Shown here: piece by piece, positions 59,230 to 64,000 of the stretch
Layout of the letters: the number at the start of each line of letters is the position of its first letter
Numbering within the stretch: the first letter of the stretch is position 1
Origin: Arsenicitalea aurantiaca
GTDB taxonomy: Bacteria > Pseudomonadota > Alphaproteobacteria > Rhizobiales > Devosiaceae
Assembly: GCF_003994485.1 (NCBI RefSeq)
Contig: NZ_RZNJ01000002.1
Coordinates: 371,255-435,254, forward strand
Length of the DNA: 64,000 nt
Direction of reading: 5' to 3'
Translations under genes and position numbers: made by a program
The notes under the pieces: model-generated
Database searches by the model: none
What the model was told of the DNA's origin: nothing
What the model saw: only the letters and a program-made list of their open reading frames with translations

Positions 59230-59880
59230 ATGGCGCGCGACGTACTCATCGCCTGGGGCGGGCTCGAAACCCACGAGCCCGAAAAGACTGCGCAGATCAT
59301 CCGGACCATGCTGGAGGGGGAGGGGCTGTCGGTCGACGTGACAGCCGATATCGGCGCGTTCGGCGATCCCGACCTTGCCTTGCGCCGGCTCGTCATACCC
59401 AACATCACCGGCGGCGCGATCGAGCGGGAAGCGCTCGACAACCTCATGGGCGCAGTGCGCGGGGGCGTCGGGCTCGGCGGGCATCACCATGCCCTCGCGA
59501 CCACTTTCCGCGAGGCCTATCTTTTCCACTACATGACGGGCTGCCTCTTTGTCGGCCACCCGGGCAATGTGCGCGATTTCCGGGTCGACGTGACGCGGCC
59601 CGACGACCCCGTGATGGCCGGGATCGAGAGCTTCGACTATCGCTCCGAGCAGTATTACATGCTGGTCGATCCCACCCTCGAGGTGCTCGCGACGACGACG
59701 TTCGACGGGGTGCCGGACCCGGCGGCCAGGGGCGCCGTGATCCCCGTCGTCTACAAGCGCCGCTTCGAGCAGGGGCGGGTGTTCTATTCCGCGCTCGGGC
59801 ACAAGGCCGCCGAGTTCGATCGGCCGCAGACCCGCACGATCCTGCTGCGCGGCCTACTCTGGGCGGCCAGGCTGGCCTAG
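59230..59880 (+). CDS. ThuA-like domain protein
   Basis: A 216-residue protein of the ThuA/glutamine-amidotransferase-like fold. DVLIAWGGLETHEPEKTAQI, GGAIEREALDNLMGAVRGGV, GLGGHHHALATTFREAYLFH, and the ending VFYSALGHKAAEFD, the ThuA hallmark. ThuA proteins take part in trehalose or related disaccharide use; exact reaction unclear. Start at 59230 with GGAGGACC upstream. Its stop overlaps the convergent lactonase stop by 4 nt. Confidence 0.85.
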   Translation: MARDVLIAWGGLETHEPEKTAQIIRTMLEGEGLSVDVTADIGAFGDPDLALRRLVIPNITGGAIEREALDNLMGAVRGGVGLGGHHHALATTFREAYLFHYMTGCLFVGHPGNVRDFRVDVTRPDDPVMAGIESFDYRSEQYYMLVDPTLEVLATTTFDGVPDPAARGAVIPVVYKRRFEQGRVFYSALGHKAAEFDRPQTRTILLRGLLWAARLA

Positions 59881-60746
59881 CCCGCAACCCGCGGTTCTGG
59901 CAGGCCGCTGACGCCCGGGCGGATGGCAAGCAGGCGTCCCGCAAGCGGCCCCGGTTCGCGCGGCAATTGCACCGCGCCCGGGCTTGCCGTGGTGAGAAAG
60001 AGCGTGTCGAGCCCAGTCCCGCCAAAGGCGCACATGGTGATCCGTCCGGCGGGGATCTCGATGTGCCGGTCGAGCCTGCCCTCGGGCGTGAACCTGCCGA
60101 TGCCGTCGATCAGGGCCGACCAGTAACACCCCTCCGCATCGATGGCGGCGCCATCGGGCCGGCCGAGCCCTTCCTCGATATCGGCGAAGACCGTCTGGTC
60201 GCGGATGGTGCCGGTTTCGATATCGAAGGCGAACCGCCAGATGCGGCGCGAGGGCGTGTCGCAGAAATAGAGCCATTTGTCGTCGGGGCTGAAGGCGAGC
60301 CCGTTGCCCACTGTGATGCCGCCCTCGTGGAGCGTGTCGAGCGCGCCATCGGCATAGCGGTAGAGCCGGGCGTCGGCGTGCTGGCGGGATTCGTCGATGG
60401 TGCTGACCCAGAACCGGCCGCGCCGGTCCGGGCGGCCATCATTGAAGCGGAGGCGGGCCTGATCATAGTCGGGGGCGGCGAGGGGCGTCATCGCGCCGGT
60501 TGCCTGAACGAACCGGACGATGCCGGTCCGTAGCGCAATGAGGATGTCGCCATTGGCAAAAAGGCCGATCGAGCCCGGCTCGGTGGGAAGGTCCCACCGG
60601 CGCGGCGCGGCTTCAGACATGTCGAGCCGGAAAAGCGCCTTGCCGGGGATATCGATCCAGTAAAGCGCATTCTCCTGGCCGGACCAGACCGGGCTCTCGC
60701 CCAGTACGGTTCGGGTGTCGGTGATGGTCTCGATGGCGACGGGCAA
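59877..60746 (-). CDS. SMP-30/gluconolactonase family lactonase (second copy)
   Basis: A 289-residue beta-propeller related to, but clearly different from, the one at 13559. Seen: VLGESPVWSGQENALYWIDI with metal Glu, RLRFNDGRPDRRGRFWVSTI, ITVGNGLAFSPDDKWLYFCD with metal Asn, and RPDGAAIDAEGCYWSALIDG with metal Asp. Sugar-lactone hydrolase of unknown specificity. Neighbouring ThuA-like gene suggests a sugar context. Single gene on the minus strand. Confidence 0.85.
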   Translation of the reverse strand: MPVAIETITDTRTVLGESPVWSGQENALYWIDIPGKALFRLDMSEAAPRRWDLPTEPGSIGLFANGDILIALRTGIVRFVQATGAMTPLAAPDYDQARLRFNDGRPDRRGRFWVSTIDESRQHADARLYRYADGALDTLHEGGITVGNGLAFSPDDKWLYFCDTPSRRIWRFAFDIETGTIRDQTVFADIEEGLGRPDGAAIDAEGCYWSALIDGIGRFTPEGRLDRHIEIPAGRITMCAFGGTGLDTLFLTTASPGAVQLPREPGPLAGRLLAIRPGVSGLPEPRVAG

Positions 60747-60908
60747 GGGTGTTCCTCCTCGGGGATTTCGGCACCGGTCCTAACACAAAGGGGGTGACTA
60801 TGCGCCACTTCCGGCGTGCAGAAATGTGCTTCGCGGCGTCCCGGGTGAGACCGACGCCCGCGCCTCCGCCCTTGCCCGGGCCGCCCCGGCCGTGCTCATC
60901 TGGCGCAA

Positions 60909-61466
60909 ATGAGCGCCGTCGGGCGCCGGGAGGTGAGGGTGTCAGCCGAGTTCGAACGGCGGTTCGCGCCGGTCAGCGACCGGCTCTATCGCTATGCCTT
61001 TGGCCTGACCCGCGATCGGGAAACCGCGTCGGACCTGTTCCATGACGCCGTGTTGCGAGCGATCGGGGCGCGTGACCTGCCCGAGGCCGACCCCGCCTTT
61101 CGAGCCTGGCTCTTTCGCATCGTGCGCAATCTCTGGATCGACGGGCAGCGCGCCGACCGGCGGCGGGCGGGTTTCGACCGCGAACTGGCAGAGGGTGAAC
61201 CGGCGCCGGCCAGGCCGGGAGAGCATCCGGTGGAGACCGGCCTCGTCGTCCGCGAGGCCTTTGCCATGCTTTCCATCGAGCACCAGGAAGTGCTGGCGCT
61301 GGTTGACATTGGCGGCTTCGGGTACGAGGAAACGGCACAATTGCTGTCCATCCCCAAGGGGACCGTGATGAGCCGCGTGAGCCGGGCGAGGCAGTGCATG
61401 TTCGACCTGCTCGCCGGCGACCGCGTCATTCCATTTCCTGCCCAGAAGAGCCGCAATGCCCGTTGA
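60909..61466 (+). CDS. ECF RNA polymerase sigma factor
   Basis: A 175-185-residue sigma-70 family protein with only regions 2 and 4. Region 2: DRLYRYAFGLTRDRETASDL and AFRAWLFRIVRNLWIDGQRA. Region 4: AFAMLSIEHQEVLALVDIGG and YEETAQLLSIPKGTVMSRVS. GTG 60939, with GGGAGG six nt upstream, is an alternative and perhaps better start. Overlaps the anti-sigma gene by 11 nt. Likely directs the sulfite dehydrogenase promoter downstream. Confidence 0.9.
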   Translation: MSAVGRREVRVSAEFERRFAPVSDRLYRYAFGLTRDRETASDLFHDAVLRAIGARDLPEADPAFRAWLFRIVRNLWIDGQRADRRRAGFDRELAEGEPAPARPGEHPVETGLVVREAFAMLSIEHQEVLALVDIGGFGYEETAQLLSIPKGTVMSRVSRARQCMFDLLAGDRVIPFPAQKSRNAR

Positions 61467-62220
61467 GCCGACCACGGATTTCGAGACGCTCTCGGCCTAT
61501 GTCGATGGAGAGCTCGATGCGGCGACGGCCGCTGCGCTGGCCTCGAGAATCGCGGCCGATTCGAACCTTGCCCGGCAGGTGGCGGAAATCCATGGGCTTA
61601 AGGCCGCCGTCTCGGGGCTCGGGCACGGCGAAACGCCGCGTGCGCTGCCGGCCCGGCCGCGCCGTCCTCGGCCGGCTCTTCGCCATCTCGCGGCCGCTGC
61701 GGCCGTCGTCCTGACGCTCGGCATCGCTGCGGTCGGCGGGCAGTTCTGGCGCGACGCGGCTCCCTCCCAGGAGCGCGTGCTTCTCGAAGCGATCCTTGCC
61801 GAACATGATGGCTGGCGCCTCTCGATCAACGAGGAGAGCGCCCTGCGTCCGGCCGTCGCGCCCGGCCAGCAGCTTCTCGCCGATGCCGGGCTCGTCCAGA
61901 TCCATGGCAGTTTCGGCCTCGAACTCGCCGGCGTCACCGCGTCCCATCGTGGCTATGCCGGCCCGCGCGGGTGTCGGCTGAGCGTCTTCGAACTGTCGGC
62001 GCCTCTCGATCCCGCTGCCCTAGAAGCGGTGGCGGAAGGCGACGGTGCGCCGCTCGTCCATGCCTGGCAGGCAGGCGGGGCCGGGTTCGTCGCCGTGGCG
62101 CGCAATATGGACCCGCTGCGGTTCGATGCGCTTTCTGCAGCGCTGGAGGCGGCCTCGGCCCGTGGTGACCGGGTCGAAATTGCTGCGATCGAGATCCCGC
62201 GGACGCCCTGCATTGCGTGA
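61456..62220 (+). CDS. Membrane anti-sigma factor
   Basis: A 254-residue protein. The N-terminal cytoplasmic part, FETLSAYVDGELDAATAAAL and SNLARQVAEIHGL, follows the anti-sigma helical pattern but lacks the Zn HxxxCxxC motif. One membrane helix lies at about residues 77-95 (LAAAAAVVLTLGIAAVGGQF), followed by a periplasmic domain of about 155 residues. It should hold the ECF factor at the membrane until a periplasmic signal. Coupled to the sigma gene by overlap. Confidence 0.83.
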   Translation: MPVEPTTDFETLSAYVDGELDAATAAALASRIAADSNLARQVAEIHGLKAAVSGLGHGETPRALPARPRRPRPALRHLAAAAAVVLTLGIAAVGGQFWRDAAPSQERVLLEAILAEHDGWRLSINEESALRPAVAPGQQLLADAGLVQIHGSFGLELAGVTASHRGYAGPRGCRLSVFELSAPLDPAALEAVAEGDGAPLVHAWQAGGAGFVAVARNMDPLRFDALSAALEAASARGDRVEIAAIEIPRTPCIA

Positions 62221-62255
62221 GTTTTGAGTTCTGAGCGAAATTTTTCTTGAGCGCA

Positions 62256-62284
62256 GGGAATAAACCGGCCGGCCCGTTCGTCTC
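62256..62284 (+). promoter_or_regulatory. Candidate ECF-sigma promoter of the sulfite dehydrogenase genes
   Basis: GGGAAT at 62256-62261, 17 nt, then CGTCTC at 62279-62284. This is a typical ECF -35/-10 pair, placed between the anti-sigma gene and sorA. The ECF factor encoded immediately upstream is the obvious candidate to read it. No equally good copy was seen upstream of the sigma gene itself. Confidence 0.5.
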
Positions 62285-62319
62285 TTCCTCCAATTGAAGC
62301 CATCCCGAGGGAGGATCCG

Positions 62320-63495
62320 ATGGAAAAGATCGACATACGCCGGCGCAATCTGCTTGCCGGTTCGGCCGGCGCCGTGGTGCTGCTGGCCTCGAGCCGGCTG
62401 ATGGCGCAGGAAGCCCGCCCGCTGCCTGAATATGTCGCCTACAAGGATGCGGACGGGCTCATCGTCCACAGCAACAACACGATCGAAACGCTGCGCTCGG
62501 CGCAGGGCGTACAGCCGGTGACGCCCGATCGTCTGCTCTATGTTCGCAACAATGTCACGCCGCCGCCCGCATCGATCCTCGAGGATCGGGATGCCTGGGA
62601 GATCACCTTCGAAGGCGTCGGCGAGCCGCGCACGCTGACGCTCGGCGAACTCAAGACCATGGGCGTCGAAACGATGGCGATGGTCCTGCAGTGCTCGGGC
62701 AATGGCCGGGCCTATTTCGAGCATTCCCCCGGCGGTACGCCGTGGCAGACCGGCGCGGCAGGCTGCGTTATGTGGACCGGCGTGCCGCTGCGCACCGTGG
62801 TCGAGCGGCTTGGCGGTGCCGTTTCCGGGGTGCGCTACGTGACCGGCACCGGTGGCGAGGAGATCCCCGAAGGCATCGAGCGGCTCGACGTGCTGGTGGA
62901 GCGGTCGGTGCCAATCGAGGCACTCGACAGCATCATGCTCGCCTGGGACATGAATGGCGAACCGATCTCGCTTGCCCATGGCGGCCCGCTGCGCATGATC
63001 GTTCCCGGCTACACCGGCGTCAACAATATCAAATACATCAACCGGCTTGCTCTTACCGAAGATGAAACCGATGCGCTGATCCAGGCGACCCGCTACCGCA
63101 TTCATCCCGTGGGAACGGAGGGTTCGCCCGAGTATCCGTCCGTCTGGGAGATGGCGGTGAAATCCTGGGTCACCGGCCCGTCCGAGAGCGCCTCGGCCGG
63201 CATGAACCAGATCACCGGCCTCGCCTTTGGCGGCATGAACGCCGTCGAGAGCGTCGAGGTCTCCGTCGATGGCGGGGAAACCTGGGAAGCGGCCGAATTC
63301 ATCGGCCCGGACCTCGGCCGCTACGCATGGCGGGCCTTCGTCCTCTCCAAGGAGCTGGAGCCCGGCACCTACACCATCGTCAGTCGCGCTACCGACAGCG
63401 AGGGCAACCAGCAGCCGGAGGAAACCGAGCCGAACGAGGCCGGGTACAACCACAATGGCTGGCGGCGCCCGGGCCTCGAGGTGTCGGTCGCCTAG
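62320..63495 (+). CDS. sorA: Sulfite dehydrogenase molybdopterin subunit (SorA-like)
   Basis: A 391-residue sulfite-oxidase-family enzyme. Tat-type signal RRRNLLAGSAG at residues 7-17 fits export of a folded Moco protein. The molybdenum Cys is in VLQCSGNGRAYF (Cys125). GAAGCVMWTGVPLRTVVERL, LAHGGPLRMIVPGYTGVNNI and WEMAVKSWVTGPSE are family blocks, and a C-terminal dimerisation domain has VEVSVDGGETWEAAEF. Oxidises sulfite to sulfate in the periplasm, passing electrons to the following cytochrome c. GGGAGGATCC precedes the ATG. Preceded by ECF sigma/anti-sigma genes. Confidence 0.88.
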   Translation: MEKIDIRRRNLLAGSAGAVVLLASSRLMAQEARPLPEYVAYKDADGLIVHSNNTIETLRSAQGVQPVTPDRLLYVRNNVTPPPASILEDRDAWEITFEGVGEPRTLTLGELKTMGVETMAMVLQCSGNGRAYFEHSPGGTPWQTGAAGCVMWTGVPLRTVVERLGGAVSGVRYVTGTGGEEIPEGIERLDVLVERSVPIEALDSIMLAWDMNGEPISLAHGGPLRMIVPGYTGVNNIKYINRLALTEDETDALIQATRYRIHPVGTEGSPEYPSVWEMAVKSWVTGPSESASAGMNQITGLAFGGMNAVESVEVSVDGGETWEAAEFIGPDLGRYAWRAFVLSKELEPGTYTIVSRATDSEGNQQPEETEPNEAGYNHNGWRRPGLEVSVA

Positions 63496-63535
63496 GCCCC
63501 GGCATCCCGATATCGAGACAGGAAAAGTGAGACCT

Positions 63536-63889
63536 ATGGGTTCTTCGAACGGGCGCAGCCTGCTGCGCGGACTTCTCATCGCAACCCTGGCGTTCGCAGC
63601 CGCCCCGGCCATGGCCGAGGCGGAGGCGCCGGATGAGGCGAAGCTGGAACTGGGGCGTACGGTGTTCCTCGAACGCGCGCAGCCGGCCTGCGGCATTTGC
63701 CACACGCTGGCCGATGCAGGCACCGAGGGCGCCATCGGTCCGGTGCTGGACGATCTTCGCCCGACCGTCGAGGTTGTGACCCGGGCCGTGACGCAGGGCA
63801 TCGGGCCCATGCGGCCCTATACCGACCTCTCCGAGGAGGAGATCGATGCGCTCGCCCATTACGTCGCGCATGTGACGGGCGCCGAGTAA
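63536..63889 (+). CDS. sorB: Sulfite dehydrogenase cytochrome c subunit (SorB-like)
   Basis: A 117-residue secreted cytochrome c. Signal peptide residues about 1-27, haem site CGICH at 52-56, candidate axial Met in GIGPMRPYTDLS, and the helix LSEEEIDALAHYVAHVTG. It follows sorA by 40 nt, as in SorAB systems, and would take electrons from the Mo subunit. Assignment as SorB rests mainly on context. Confidence 0.82.
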   Translation: MGSSNGRSLLRGLLIATLAFAAAPAMAEAEAPDEAKLELGRTVFLERAQPACGICHTLADAGTEGAIGPVLDDLRPTVEVVTRAVTQGIGPMRPYTDLSEEEIDALAHYVAHVTGAE

Positions 63890-63934
63890 ATCTGACGGCC
63901 GGGGGCCTTCGCGTCCCCGACCGTTTCGTCTCGA

Positions 63935-64000
63935 CTAGTCCGGCTTTCGGGCGACGAGGTCGATCAGCGCCGACAGCCCGGAATGGCCCGTGCCTTCCTC
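63935..64000 (-). CDS. C-terminal end of an unidentified minus-strand gene
   Basis: An open frame runs in from the window's right edge and stops at TAG (63935-63937). Only 21 residues are visible, ending SGLSALIDLVARKPD. This is too short to identify, and the frame could be fortuitous, although the spacing of 45 nt after the convergent sorB stop is natural. No function assigned. Confidence 0.35.
   Translation of the reverse strand, partial: EEGTGHSGLSALIDLVARKPD

Noticed and set aside
62020-63810. 596-codon minus-strand frame opposite sorA
   Set aside because: Antisense of the sulfite dehydrogenase and cytochrome genes; no family features.

Overview
This is a high-GC, densely coded alphaproteobacterial chromosome segment. 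The gene order lpxA-lpxI-lpxB, gltA, gltX, comEC, lexA, moeA-moaC-trpCDGE-ppiD, tpiA, secG, pyrG, the GTTC-N7-GTTC LexA boxes, the SecDF fusion and the TRAP/dgo sugar-acid genes all point to Hyphomicrobiales. Together with a complete astaxanthin-type crt set, the Devosia/Pelagibacterium group is my best guess. This rests on gene content only. No plasmid, phage, IS element, CRISPR array, rRNA or tRNA was seen.

Layout. 1-2.2 kb: end of the lipid A cluster. 2.2-8.4 kb: a sugar-acid island with a galactonate-dehydratase-like enzyme, a TRAP transporter, a divergent GntR/FadR regulator with a candidate operator, and a second enolase-superfamily enzyme. 8.4-13.5 kb: gltA, gltX, comEC. 13.5-16 kb: lactonase, dgoA and dgoK, which complete a De Ley-Doudoroff-like route with the first island. 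16-25.2 kb: lexA with two LexA boxes, a HAD phosphatase, then one tightly coupled minus-strand run ppiD-trpEGDC-moaC-moeA. 25.4-35.7 kb: tpiA, secG, pyrG, yajC, secDF, two homologues of mitochondrial complex I assembly factors, and amn. A structured RNA candidate, possibly 6S, with a strong terminator follows.

36.6-46 kb: carotenoid locus. crtYIB on the plus strand converges on crtE-ABC ATPase-ABC permease-crtW-crtZ on the minus strand. A type 2 IPP isomerase is divergent from crtE. The enzymes should take IPP/DMAPP to astaxanthin-type ketocarotenoids. The ABC-2 exporter pair inside the operon is the most unexpected part.

46.2-50.6 kb: periplasmic oxidation locus with cytochrome c, a CHRD-domain protein, a divergent PQQ dehydrogenase with an Asp-x-Asp lanthanide-type motif, a XoxJ-like binding protein, and an M50-like membrane protein that has lost its catalytic residues. 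51.8-58 kb: sulfate ABC transporter, a small unknown protein, a Cys-rich Rrf2 regulator and an FAD/NAD(P)-binding protein. 58-64 kb: a CFA synthase gene broken by an internal deletion, a ThuA-like protein, a second SMP-30 lactonase, then ECF sigma/anti-sigma followed by a sulfite dehydrogenase pair behind an ECF-like promoter. Sulfur acquisition and sulfite oxidation therefore sit close together at the right end.
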